IMG/VR virus record: IMGVR_UViG_3300046736_000061 | Location: 1-64,000 of that record | Strand: one strand, 5' to 3' | DNA from: a virus | Length of the DNA stretch: 64,000 bases | Shown: piece by piece, positions 30,101 through 39,600 of the stretch | Position numbering within the stretch: position 1 is the stretch's first letter | How the letters are laid out: each line of letters starts with the position of its first letter | Program-made: the position numbers and the translations under genes | Notes under the pieces: generated by a model | The model's database searches: none | What the model saw: only the letters and a program-made list of their open reading frames with translations | Told to the model about the DNA's origin: nothing

Positions 30101-32030
30101 TAGCGATATTCGTACTCAATTAACTACCATTAAAGGTATTCACGCAGAGATTCGCAAGCTAACGGAAGAACAGGCAAAGCTTCTTTTAGAACAGTCAATG
30201 GTTGGTGTTACTCCTGATACTAATGAAGCTAGAAAAATTCAAGCCGATCACGATAAGTTAGTTCGTGACAATAAGACTACGTTAGATAAACAATTTAAAT
30301 CGGATGAAGAAAATTTCTTTGACACTTTAATCAAACGTGGTAAGCGTAATGAAGAAGGTATTAAAAAGGCAGTAGAAGAATATCAAAAAGGCTCTATGAG
30401 TCTGTTAGACCAATACATTGAATTAGCTAAAATAGGCGTCAATGTCGATGCGGCCTTTAATGAAGTTGCGGCTAAAATTGCTAAATCTCAAATAACGCAA
30501 AATCTTACTTTAAGAGATTCCATTACTAGATTAAATGATAATTTAGTGGCGTCTCCAAGTATGGGGTTAAGTGCGGGTACGATTTCACAAATGGACGTAC
30601 TAATGAAGTCTACTCGCAAATCTTTAGAGATTGTGCAGAGTAGTAATTTTAGTGACACAGGAAAACTTGGTAACTTCATAGATCAAGCGGTTCAGCTCTT
30701 AGGTTTTCTAGGTGGTATTAATGATAGTGCTTTTCCCGATAGGTTAAGCAAGGCTGAATTTGACGTAATGGTTGCGGATATTGTTAAAGCGCTAGAAAAC
30801 GCTAAAAAACTTCAATCCGATCAACTAAAAACGGACGTTGAATTAAAAACAAAACTCTATGAATATAATAAAGCTATCTATGATAAACAGCAAGAGACTT
30901 TAGAATCTAAGTCAAATGAACTGGAATTAGAAAAAGAACTGCTTGATTTGAAAAAATCACGCGGGAATATTCTACCTGATATAAAAAGTGTTAAGGATTT
31001 TGGTAAGGCTATAATCGCGGCCATTACTGGTGGCTCAAGTGCAACTTATGAATTAGAAAAACGTATCCTTGAAAATCAAAAACTTCGTGCAGAGAATGAA
31101 TATAGACTTGCGTTATTCAGATTGGAATATGAAAAGGATATTATGATTCTGCAAGCACAAGGTAACGAGGCTAGAATTAAACAGATTAATGAGCAGTATC
31201 AAATTATTGAAGGTAATTTACGCAGAGAGTCCGACTTACAAAAACAAATTCTTGATGAAAAGATTAGCGGACTTAGCAAGTACGGCACAACTATCACTGA
31301 AATTTTTACAAACGTTTTAGGTGAGGCGGTTGGCAGTATATTTGGCAAGAAAAAGAAACAAGAACAACCTGATTTTAATATCGACGCAGGAGGCATTGAC
31401 GCCGAAGGCAATGTAAATGAAGGGGTTATTAGTGATGAGTCCGCAGATAAAACAGGTAAAAATGTTCAATCTACATTAGGTTGGCTAGATAAATTAAAAG
31501 GTGGTTTAGGTAAAACAAAAGATGTTATTTTTGCTTTAGGTGGCGCACTTGAAAACTTAAATGACCTATCTCTCAAGGGAATTGCTAGAGCATTAAAAGA
31601 AGAATTAAAAGCATTAGGTAAAAAGGCCACTATCAAAGCGTTAGAATATGCGGCAGTTGCTTTATCAGCATTAGTATTTGGAGACTTTTCTACGGCAGGA
31701 AAAGCCGGTTTAGCGGCGGCGGCGTGGGGTGGGGTTGCGGTAGCGGCCTATGCAGGTGCAGGTGTACTTGGAACGCTTGATGGTGATAGCGCAAAAAATT
31801 CCGCCTCTGCTCAATCAACTGCGGCAGGTTTTGATAAAGATGCCTATGATGCGAGTAGGGATAATCAAATCCTCAAGCAAAAATTATTATCTGTATTGAT
31901 TCAGCTAGATATTCGTACAGACAATGGGCAAATTATCAAAATCAATCAAACCGAAATCAATCGCAATACTGCTTTAACTACATTAGTAGCAAATAGTGCA
32001 GGGGATTGGTTAACACAACCGGGAGTATAG
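27198..32030 (+). CDS. tail tape measure protein
   Basis: A 1610-residue protein, mostly coiled coil with hydrophobic segments around 170-190, 415-470, 490-540 and 1490-1530, the normal layout of tape measures that set tail length and reach the membrane. FYRIVVGGFALQQLGMLMTN and NTLDGD-type glycine regions fit. An R1-like sequence inside (centre 28701) is translated as ITRLIVQLPRL in a hydrophobic stretch. No Shine-Dalgarno. Confidence 0.9.
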   Translation: MAAQDQVIWTGRFELDEALAQFNIFAEKVQAKMGNLSKSLSSGSSNAKTNDRVTQLLHEYEIAAEKAEEKLEQFKATVKSALDKGLIDPTRANSIIQSLDNKLAGLADRVHKVNVKTEENVNWTKSDVLALRAIVTALDNFDTKLHQADRTLALTNLRIKEQDKAFKEMFYRIVVGGFALQQLGMLMTNTVTRPMIEMGKVVLNTGLEFEQFEKRLEIVAGKSKAQIASIYDTVRKVAKEPNITLTETMQLFNNLLTIGKDRNLTDAQLETFGKGYTRALEAVTSTEKKSILDFITDVFSTGEFGQNVEKSLQLAPRLNKAMRDVLGGQVNQESLKASGLDAFEVLMKTMEKLSKEPAADSIQNKIDNITDAFAVMGKRFFDVYKNQFLVILNWVETKVLPLLDRFMKWMEQATPATKTFVAVIIALTAAAGPLIYIFGTLGVVGGGLAFILKAIASGFALLTGNAIAASVATSGLGSLLAAEGAATGGMLATAIIWITRLIVQLPRLLVLITPFGLIISGVLLLITAAIAKSENLRTSLARAFSNSASILIKALQTIGALLETIYTLVNGIGDGLAYIGVTDIVTGFLRGLLEIGSILNSAISVPLAGVRDLLYFITDLINQGWAGAWANLQVRILETYKSLLGMSDIVHGIVNIFSTLISGKGIDANLDEGIDKAKKKNKELGDTVGETAKAALESAGAFKDYGKQVKETSKQAEDAKKFLDQLYEALKKEEDQVRKNILAQSGLNAERAGKTAGRIADSAMSDRSDAISDADLSNPQQREEARIALAANEVTAKIEARRKANLRIAKALKDLAISEAEVYRADQAKGVYGEQVMVDLEKYAKEGGDILKWLDSTIDDVALDAANKPTGSQPQQVAILTLRRIQATKQLLIDKFEVEKKVTDEIDEAIERNRQARKDFLKKVKEAKEEELKIEGQSKIQTDIDSLSAGIVSQTELADIILKGADTVSDIRTQLTTIKGIHAEIRKLTEEQAKLLLEQSMVGVTPDTNEARKIQADHDKLVRDNKTTLDKQFKSDEENFFDTLIKRGKRNEEGIKKAVEEYQKGSMSLLDQYIELAKIGVNVDAAFNEVAAKIAKSQITQNLTLRDSITRLNDNLVASPSMGLSAGTISQMDVLMKSTRKSLEIVQSSNFSDTGKLGNFIDQAVQLLGFLGGINDSAFPDRLSKAEFDVMVADIVKALENAKKLQSDQLKTDVELKTKLYEYNKAIYDKQQETLESKSNELELEKELLDLKKSRGNILPDIKSVKDFGKAIIAAITGGSSATYELEKRILENQKLRAENEYRLALFRLEYEKDIMILQAQGNEARIKQINEQYQIIEGNLRRESDLQKQILDEKISGLSKYGTTITEIFTNVLGEAVGSIFGKKKKQEQPDFNIDAGGIDAEGNVNEGVISDESADKTGKNVQSTLGWLDKLKGGLGKTKDVIFALGGALENLNDLSLKGIARALKEELKALGKKATIKALEYAAVALSALVFGDFSTAGKAGLAAAAWGGVAVAAYAGAGVLGTLDGDSAKNSASAQSTAAGFDKDAYDASRDNQILKQKLLSVLIQLDIRTDNGQIIKINQTEINRNTALTTLVANSAGDWLTQPGV
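28690..28712. repeat. R1-like palindrome inside the tape measure gene
   Basis: Centre 28701, core GACTTATTGTC. Translated in frame. Confidence 0.7.
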
Positions 32031-32034
32031 AACA

Positions 32035-32048
32035 GACTCTAAAGAGTC
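32035..32048. repeat. R2 hairpin
   Basis: GACTC-TAAA-GAGTC preceded by AGAACA, just after the tape measure stop and directly before R1. Confidence 0.7.
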
Positions 32049-32070
32049 AACTAGACATAATGTCCACTTA
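32048..32070. repeat. R1 palindrome, centre 32059
   Basis: First of two R1 copies between the tape measure and the next gene. Confidence 0.92.
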
Positions 32071-32102
32071 AAGAAACATTTGTTTTATTAATACAACAAT
32101 CG

Positions 32103-32125
32103 TAGCTAGACATAATGTCCAGTTA
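32103..32125. repeat. R1 palindrome, centre 32114
   Basis: Second copy, 55 bases after the first. Confidence 0.92.
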
Positions 32126-32135
32126 AATAATTAAA

Positions 32136-33827
32136 ATGCCAAACGAAATTTTAGCCAGTCCAGAAATTCTTCGATTAGCCACAGGTGTTGAAGGTTCACT
32201 TGAGGTTGGTGGTCAGGTAACTATTCTTGGCCTACCCACCGCTTTCATTCCTGGTGAATATGAGGTAAGCGATAATATAGTGATGGACAATAATCCATCC
32301 TATACTCGTATTCTCAAAACTTCCGGCTCTAGTCTAAATGACTCCTTTGTGCGAGGCATTGCACGGTATAGAAAAGAACAGCCGTTCTGGTTGAATGGTA
32401 ATATAGTTGAACCTATCGCGACTCGTCAAGCGGTAATAATTGGTGTGATTGATAATAGAGGAATATGGTCCACCATCTACGCCTACTCGAATAATGGAAG
32501 CGACCATTGGCATTATGATTTAACGATGTTTGGCAATGTCATTTTTACCGCCCGAGAAATTCATGACGGCGATAATATGGCGTTCTACAATGACGGTAAT
32601 GGTAATTTGATTTGCCAAAGAGAAAATAATCACATTTGGAGAAATGAATCTAGTTATCCAATTCCTGCTGATGTTACTGATTTTAAATTTTACTACAATC
32701 TGGAACTCGCAGGAAATTGGTTGCGGCATACTTTAAGAAGAATAGACACAGCAACAATTCCCCTCGGAACAGGAAACCTTACCTACACCTTAATTCCGTC
32801 AGAGACAGTGGCGGCAGTAAGGGCAATAGACGGAACGCATTTTGGAGTTACTGCTGATTTTTTGGGTAATTTCAATATCGCTCTATCGCATCCTGACGTT
32901 GAAGTTGATAAAGTCGTTCCGGTTGAAGTTGCCGCATTATATATTAAACCTATCAATGGTAATTGCGGTGGGACGGTGATACAAGGTGAAGCTATTCAAT
33001 TTGAAAGCAATGGTGGCAATGGCGGTTTGTTTGAAGCGACGAACGGAACGATTTTATCAGATCTAAAATGGCAAGCACCATTTACCGAGGGCGTGACTAC
33101 TTTTACTTATACGATTGGCAATGTTCATGCAAATTGCACGTTAACCGTAGTTCCTAAATTAACCGTAGATGGAGTAAATGAAGATGGTCATTATCCAGAC
33201 TTAGCGCAAGGTGAGGATGTTTATTTTCATTCCACTTGTTTACGTGCTGTTTATACATCGCTTAATTATCCTTCACTTATTACATTACAGGGCCATTTAA
33301 TTGCGCCTACAGATGCTCAAAATGAAGTTTTTGGACAGAAAGATGTTAAGGTTCGAGTTACAGGATGCGGCCAGGTTTATGATTTTACCGTAAGAATTGA
33401 AGCGATGTACCCAACTCCTAAATTTTGTGGTGCGAATCCTGAAAAATGGAAACAAAACAGACCAGATTTTAAAGCTAATACGGTGGAAATGACTGGTGGC
33501 ACACAGCAAGTTAAGAATCAAAATCGTGTAGGGATTTCAGTTTGGGATGTTACCTATCAACCTCTCGCGCAGGGAAATACTCCTTGTCAATGCGTGATTG
33601 GCTCGGATTCTAGTCGATGTGAGTCTGCTTTACAAAGCGCAAAGCGTTTAGATTCTTTTTATACGCAAGTTAAATACACAGAATATTTCACAGTAGTTGA
33701 CAGACATACTGCAATAGTGTATAAATATGTTAGGCTAGTTAGTTATACTAACGATCATGGTCTTTATGCAACGGAACAAGCAAGGAGTTTGTCTATGCGT
33801 TGGGCAGATAATCCACTTGAATCATAA
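32136..33827 (+). CDS. tail protein with Ig-like domain
   Basis: A 563-residue protein located between tape measure and spike, so probably part of the distal tail. Residues about 265-350 form an Ig-like strand domain (GGTVIQGEAIQFESNGGNGG, then TTFTYTIGNVHANCTLTV). A later domain has CGQVYDFTVRIEA and several cysteines. The last 90 residues are mixed. No exact family assigned. Confidence 0.65.
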   Translation: MPNEILASPEILRLATGVEGSLEVGGQVTILGLPTAFIPGEYEVSDNIVMDNNPSYTRILKTSGSSLNDSFVRGIARYRKEQPFWLNGNIVEPIATRQAVIIGVIDNRGIWSTIYAYSNNGSDHWHYDLTMFGNVIFTAREIHDGDNMAFYNDGNGNLICQRENNHIWRNESSYPIPADVTDFKFYYNLELAGNWLRHTLRRIDTATIPLGTGNLTYTLIPSETVAAVRAIDGTHFGVTADFLGNFNIALSHPDVEVDKVVPVEVAALYIKPINGNCGGTVIQGEAIQFESNGGNGGLFEATNGTILSDLKWQAPFTEGVTTFTYTIGNVHANCTLTVVPKLTVDGVNEDGHYPDLAQGEDVYFHSTCLRAVYTSLNYPSLITLQGHLIAPTDAQNEVFGQKDVKVRVTGCGQVYDFTVRIEAMYPTPKFCGANPEKWKQNRPDFKANTVEMTGGTQQVKNQNRVGISVWDVTYQPLAQGNTPCQCVIGSDSSRCESALQSAKRLDSFYTQVKYTEYFTVVDRHTAIVYKYVRLVSYTNDHGLYATEQARSLSMRWADNPLES

Positions 33828-33866
33828 AAGGCGTTAGAACGGATAAGGTGCTGTTCTACCGCCTTT
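33827..33866 (+). terminator. terminator after 32136-33827
   Basis: AAAGGCG (33827-33833) and TAGAAC (33835-33840) pair with GTTCTA (33853-33858) and CGCCTTT (33860-33866), with one mismatch. It overlaps the last base of the stop codon. TTT end is short, so termination may be partial. Confidence 0.7.
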
Positions 33867-33878
33867 CCGTTTATAGGA

Positions 33879-33901
33879 TAGCTAGACATTATGTCTACTT
33901 A
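33879..33901. repeat. R1 palindrome, centre 33890
   Basis: Between the terminator and the spike gene. Confidence 0.92.
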
Positions 33902-33908
33902 AAATAAT

Positions 33909-36365
33909 ATGTTAGTTAATTATCAAAAAAATTGGGAAGGTTCTTCCTTAACTACCCCGGCTAACGGCGTTATAGTTTTCTACCCTTTAAAAGACGGCGT
34001 AGTGAAACAGGTGTGGCTTCGTGTTCAAGAACCTGTTACGCATGACTTAAGATGGGCTGTTTATTATAGCGATGGTGGTTATGTTACGGATTTTTTGATT
34101 ACTACAGGTCAAGTATTAGGTGGTTCTACTTTGCCTGATGGTTTTTCTGTGTCAATGTTAAGCCATTTGCGAGTGGATTTAATTGAAACCAACGGTGCGA
34201 CAGCTCACATTCCTATTGTATTTGAAGTTGCAATCGAAGAAACAATAGAACTTAGCTATAGTGAATTACAAGATATACCGACCACATTTCCTCCTGCGGC
34301 TCACGATCACGATAGCCGATATTATACTAAAACGGAAATTGAAGCACAGGCCGGTAATTATGAATTATCAGCGAACAAAAATATAAGTGATGGATATGCA
34401 GGGTTAGACGCTGACGCCAGAGTGCTACCCGAAAATTTACCTCCTTATGTTTTTGATTTAACAACCTACGGCGCTGTAGCTGATGGGATTACCGATTGTA
34501 CAGACGCTCTTTCAGATGCACTTGATGCAGTAATCGCTAAAGGTGGCGGTGTGATTATTTTTCCAGAAGGAACTACATTAATTTCTGCCGGTGGAGTATC
34601 TAAGAACTTTACAGGTAGTGAAGGTTTAATAGTTTTTCGTGGTACGGGTAATTCCAAAATACAAATTGCTAATGACGCAACTGATAAAGTATTGCTTTCA
34701 AACGCAAAATTAGTAGTATATGAAAACTTAACAATTATCGGCCATCCAACAGCCGGTACAGCTTGCTTTAATAATTATGTGTTTGGGTTTAATTTTGTCG
34801 ATCGAGTCTTAGTCCGAAATTGCGTCTTAGGTGGAGTTAGGTGCGTTGCTGACGTAAGTGCTTCTGGTTTATTTTATGCAGATAGTTGTAATATACGAGT
34901 AGAAAATTGTGTTTTTGGTGGATGCGGAACGGCTAATACCGCTAATATATCAGCAATGAACTGGAAATCTGTTGAGATACATAATACACAATTTGTTGAT
35001 TACGTTGATATTGATAGTATATATTACGAAGGGGGTTCTACCGCTAACTCTTGGATAGCCACTGATACCCCTGCCGCAAATGAAACTCAATCAGTTATCA
35101 TTAGGAACTCTTTCTTCGACGAAGGAGTTGGTGCTTCTGCTATTAGTATAGCCAATGGCGGCAGACTTGATATCGACCATGCCTTTATCAATAAGGGGGG
35201 TTCGTTTGGAATACACGTATTTTCAGCGGTGGGTACAGATTACGGAACTATATCTATTAAGAATACATTTATTGGCAAAACCGGTGGCTCTACTGCGGAT
35301 GGGTGCGGGATACGCATACAAAGATATGCTACTGAAACGGTAATCCTAGAAGACGTTAAATTTGGAAATGATATTAACTACGTTCAATTAGATACAAATA
35401 TTAGTAGGCTTATAGCTCGTCGTTGTGATTTTCATGTTGGCGTAACATATCCGACAGGGGTTAATAATAATGCAGGGGCACTCCTTGATATGGACTCATT
35501 AATGCCTACAACTCCAAGCGCAACAGCGCTCGTGCCGCTGGCTTTGACTACGCACGTTACGGGCACTACGAGTATCACGTCAATCGTTGCCACAAATTTT
35601 AAGGCAGGGGATGTGTTGCGATTAATTTTTGATGGAATTCTTACATTAACGGCAGGAAATAATATTAAGATTGAAACGAATTTTATTACAAAAGCTGGCA
35701 GTCAAATCGTTTTAACTTTTGATGGTACGAATTTTTATGAAAGCACAGTAGGAACAAGGGTTTTAGCGGCATTGTTGACAGGATATTCAGTTGGTTCTAA
35801 TGCAATTTTGGCCGCTACGGATACTATACTCGGGGCGTTCCAGAAAATACAAGGTCAGTTAAATGCTGTTCTGTCAAGATTACTAACAGGCATATCGTTC
35901 GCTGATTCTACTGATGTCACGGCTACGGACTCAATACTTGTTGCCATTGGAAAACTGCAAGCACAAGCAACTAGCTACGATGAGGTTCCGTGGATTGTAG
36001 TACATCGATCAAATAGTGTAGCGTTAAATCTAACTTCCTATAGGGTGATAAATGACAATGCTACCGCCATTTCTGCAATTACTTTAACGATTCCCGATGG
36101 GGCATCTGTAGCTTTAACTCCCGGTGTTTTTGAGTTTGCTATAGCACACTCCGGTATAGGTAGTGATTTATCGTTTGAATTACCCGATCACACAAAAGTA
36201 TTCTTTGGGGATGGATTTACGTCGCCCAATGCTATCCCTCGCTTTAGTGTGGTAACATTTAACGATCAAACAGTAGGTCAATACGTTCATTTTAAATATC
36301 TTGGACAATATAGTGGTGATTATATATGGATTTTAGAAACCGTAATAGGAAAATTAAATTATTAA
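33909..36365 (+). CDS. tail spike/fibre with pectate-lyase-like beta-helix
   Basis: An 818-residue protein. Residues about 1-170 form an N-terminal attachment region with the AAHDHDSRYYTKTEIEA fibre repeat. From about 181 the sequence FDLTTYGAVADGITDCTDAL and GGGVIIFPEGT match the Pectate_lyase_3 entry of a parallel beta-helix, continuing to about 510. The rest is a trimerisation/tip region. Such spikes bind or degrade host surface polysaccharide. Confidence 0.85.
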   Translation: MLVNYQKNWEGSSLTTPANGVIVFYPLKDGVVKQVWLRVQEPVTHDLRWAVYYSDGGYVTDFLITTGQVLGGSTLPDGFSVSMLSHLRVDLIETNGATAHIPIVFEVAIEETIELSYSELQDIPTTFPPAAHDHDSRYYTKTEIEAQAGNYELSANKNISDGYAGLDADARVLPENLPPYVFDLTTYGAVADGITDCTDALSDALDAVIAKGGGVIIFPEGTTLISAGGVSKNFTGSEGLIVFRGTGNSKIQIANDATDKVLLSNAKLVVYENLTIIGHPTAGTACFNNYVFGFNFVDRVLVRNCVLGGVRCVADVSASGLFYADSCNIRVENCVFGGCGTANTANISAMNWKSVEIHNTQFVDYVDIDSIYYEGGSTANSWIATDTPAANETQSVIIRNSFFDEGVGASAISIANGGRLDIDHAFINKGGSFGIHVFSAVGTDYGTISIKNTFIGKTGGSTADGCGIRIQRYATETVILEDVKFGNDINYVQLDTNISRLIARRCDFHVGVTYPTGVNNNAGALLDMDSLMPTTPSATALVPLALTTHVTGTTSITSIVATNFKAGDVLRLIFDGILTLTAGNNIKIETNFITKAGSQIVLTFDGTNFYESTVGTRVLAALLTGYSVGSNAILAATDTILGAFQKIQGQLNAVLSRLLTGISFADSTDVTATDSILVAIGKLQAQATSYDEVPWIVVHRSNSVALNLTSYRVINDNATAISAITLTIPDGASVALTPGVFEFAIAHSGIGSDLSFELPDHTKVFFGDGFTSPNAIPRFSVVTFNDQTVGQYVHFKYLGQYSGDYIWILETVIGKLNY

Positions 36366-36631
36366 TGCAAAGCCTTTATCTATCAATCTGCTTATTAAGC
36401 GGAACAATTCTAGGTTACTTCCGACAAAAAGATGGTCCACCTCCGGCTGTGGTACGTATTTGTGGAGAGGATGGTAACGGTTTAACAGTATTAAAAATTA
36501 ACATAGATAGTACAATGAATACTTTATATAAGCAGGGCTGTTTTTATGAAGATCAACACGTAATACCTTTAGATGAAAATTATAGCTTTGTTTATGGAAC
36601 TAAGGTATTAATTGGAGAAAGCAAACGCTAA
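36365..36631 (+). CDS. small exported or membrane-anchored protein
   Basis: An 88-residue protein from ATG 36365, which overlaps the spike stop (TAATG). A longer start at 36326 would add the basic MDFRNRNRKIKLL before the hydrophobic helix YLSICLLSGTILGYF and make a better signal sequence, at the cost of a 40-base overlap. The remainder has a strand-rich cysteine-containing domain. Function unknown. Confidence 0.55.
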   Translation: MQSLYLSICLLSGTILGYFRQKDGPPPAVVRICGEDGNGLTVLKINIDSTMNTLYKQGCFYEDQHVIPLDENYSFVYGTKVLIGESKR

Positions 36632-36641
36632 AACATCAAAA

Positions 36642-36664
36642 TAACTAGACATTATGTCTACTTA
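36642..36664. repeat. R1 palindrome, centre 36653
   Basis: Upstream of the tip/hub gene at 36669. Confidence 0.92.
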
Positions 36665-36668
36665 AAAT

Positions 36669-39600
36669 ATGTCTACCTTTAGTCAAAGTCAACTAATTCA
36701 ATCCCAATATGAACTTTTCGGGCGCTCGGAAGATTTATTTCCTACGCCCGATATAGTTAATCTTGAGGGCGGTTATGAAAACCTTCCTAAACAAATGATT
36801 CACGAAATCAATCGTGGAGATTTTTATTTAGGTGTGGAATTTTATTTGCCTGATTTTGATGATATTTTTGGCCGTCCCGATCTGGCTTTATTTCGTCTAT
36901 CTGCCTCTCGTTTCAAATGGCATAATTTAAACTATCGTGATGCTATTAGGTCTATACCCGAAATGAAAAAATTCATTGGTAGGTCTTTTAATAGTATGAC
37001 GTTGGAATTAGTGAATATAGAACGTGGATTTCAGAGCGGTTCTGCTTTTGTTTTTAAACAGTTAATTAAAGGTATGCGTGTTGCGGTTCGCATTATGTTC
37101 CCTGCGCTAGAAGACGTGAATATGACTCGTCTTATTTGGTGGGGAAGAGTTGTAGAGTCGGAAGACCTTGATGCAAATGGCGTTAAAATTAATTGCTCTC
37201 AAGAGATTGGCAATTTTTCCTATGAAGTCGCTACTGATAAATACGGCTCAAGTTGTGGGCTATTTTTTGGTAAAGGTGAATGTTTAGGGAATCAGACTTT
37301 TGAGCAAAAATCTCCATTATATAAAGCGGCTTTTAATGCCTTTGGTCAAGGGGGTTGTAATCGTACTTTTGCTAGATGTCAGCAATTACAAAACGATAGG
37401 TTTTATCAAGGGCAAAATCAAGTCGCTATCACTGGACAGTTTGATCGTGTGACTGTTGTTAATGGCAATATGAGCGGTCTATTTGGATTGCTAGGGCTAT
37501 TTTTCAAAACTAAAAAAATCACTCATACGCCTGTTCCTTATAGCAGTAAAAATCAATCTCCGAATACAGATACTACAATTGCAAAAGTTTATGGGCGTAG
37601 CCGTATTGAATTAAACCCCTTCACTTGGGTAGACATAGGTACGGAATTAAATGGATTATTGGGAGGATGCAAAGGCCCAATTCAAGGATTTTATAATATT
37701 ATTTGCCATAACCCTAAGTTAACTTTAGCAAGCATTACGCAACACTTAGGCGAATTAGGCGGCGAGGGTACGCAACAGCCAGACCCCCGTTTTCCGCAAA
37801 GTGGATATAATAGTAGGTTAGCCTATATAGGCGCAAGTTACACAGGCTCTCCTGCCGCTGACGAACCAGAAGAATTACCTATTACATCTGCTATTGTAAA
37901 AGGCTCTTTACTCACTGTACCAGATGGTTTTGGAGGATTTAAGATAACTTGGAGTCATAATCCGGTTGATATAGTTAGAGACTTAATTACCAACTTTCCA
38001 TATACAGTAGTTAAAAATACTTGGTTTAACGAGCATATTAATGCGCGTACATTTGAAAGATGTTTCACTGTAATTGAAGATGATACCGATGCAGAAATTC
38101 CTGTAATAACCGCGGCTGAATTTACCTCATATCAGAATGGAGAGTTTCAACGTTTTCGTTCTACGGCTAGATATGACGCGAATGTTTTAAGACTTAATCG
38201 TGGCGTTGCGGCTCCTTCTACGGGTTTAGCTAGACATAATGTGGCACAGTTAGAATCCGTGGAAAATATTCCTATATTCGATGATATTTATAGTTATCCT
38301 CCTGATATTAATTGGGGTAGCGCACTTAACTCGCCCGTTGTAGTACAGTCTCGTACATATTTAATGTATCGCTATACAACCAATTTAGTTATACGTGAGA
38401 AGTCTAAGCTATCAGATATTTTGTTTAGTTTAGTGTTACCTACGTTTAGAGGCTTTCTAAATTTTGATCTATTTGGTAAGGTGGGGATTGATTGCAGACG
38501 ACCCGCAGACAACTGTTTCATACGCTCTAATACCACTGTTACAGACGCAGAAGTGGCTGTTACAAACGTCGTAAATTTCTTCTCTACGTATGGGTACTTG
38601 CTAATTGGAAACGGGCTTAAAACGTGCGAAGTAGCTAAGATAAAAGGTATTAGATATGTAAACGGTAATGCCGAAACGGTTGTTTCTTGTACCTCTACAG
38701 GTGTAGGCGTGACTTGTCCTACTGCATTTGTGGAGCGTGAATTTGCCCCCGCAGAAATTACCATTGAATTTGACGGGACTGCTAGTGCGGGAGATTTAAT
38801 TACTTTAACGTTTACAGAACCCAATGGCGATGTTTTGAAATGGGACTATGCCTGTGATGAATTAGATACTACAGAGGTCGTGGCTGAAATGTTTAGAACG
38901 CGGCTTATGGCTTCTCCTGCTTTTCGTGAAACGTGGACAGCAGAAATTTTTTCTTTGAACAAATCTAAAATTTATGTTCGTTGTCAAACTGGCTATATTA
39001 AACTCGATAAGGAATTAGAACACGCTCATAACATAGGTGAAGAAATTTTACGGGTAGTCGAAATTTACGAAGACGGAAAAGACGGATTTCATAGTAACGG
39101 AATCCGAGACAATATGAGAGATTTTGTTTTGAACTCTAAGCGGCAAGAAACTTTTCACGGCGTAAAAGCCACTTATATTTCAGCAGTACGGGATTTTGTG
39201 CAAGTAGAAATTCAACCTCGCGTTGCGTGGGATGCGGCAGAAAACGAAAGGAATATGAACTTTTTGGAACTCGATTTACGTGGAGTTGATAATTACAAGC
39301 AAGCGGCAATTTTGCAAAAAGCGGCGGCTATTCATTACATAGATGGAAATTTGCCGGCAAAATTCACTACTGGTTTACGTGGAATGTTTCACGAACATTC
39401 AGAGGTTATAGCAATTCGTCATCAAACAATGGAGGGCGTTTCTTATACTCCATTTTCTATTGAGGATATAAGTTTTAATCCTAAAGGTGAAGTGACTTTA
39501 GATACACAATTATATTTATCGGCAGAATTTGACGAACGGACTGCTAAAGAAGAAAAATTTTTAGAAACTACTCTTAGCGTTAATGAAAACTATAATACTG

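Noticed and set aside
6193-32125. R1 as an ECF promoter (AAC and GTC motifs in the arms)
   Set aside because: The AAC to GTC distance inside one R1 is about 10 bases, too short for a -35/-10 pair; use of a distant second motif was not excluded.
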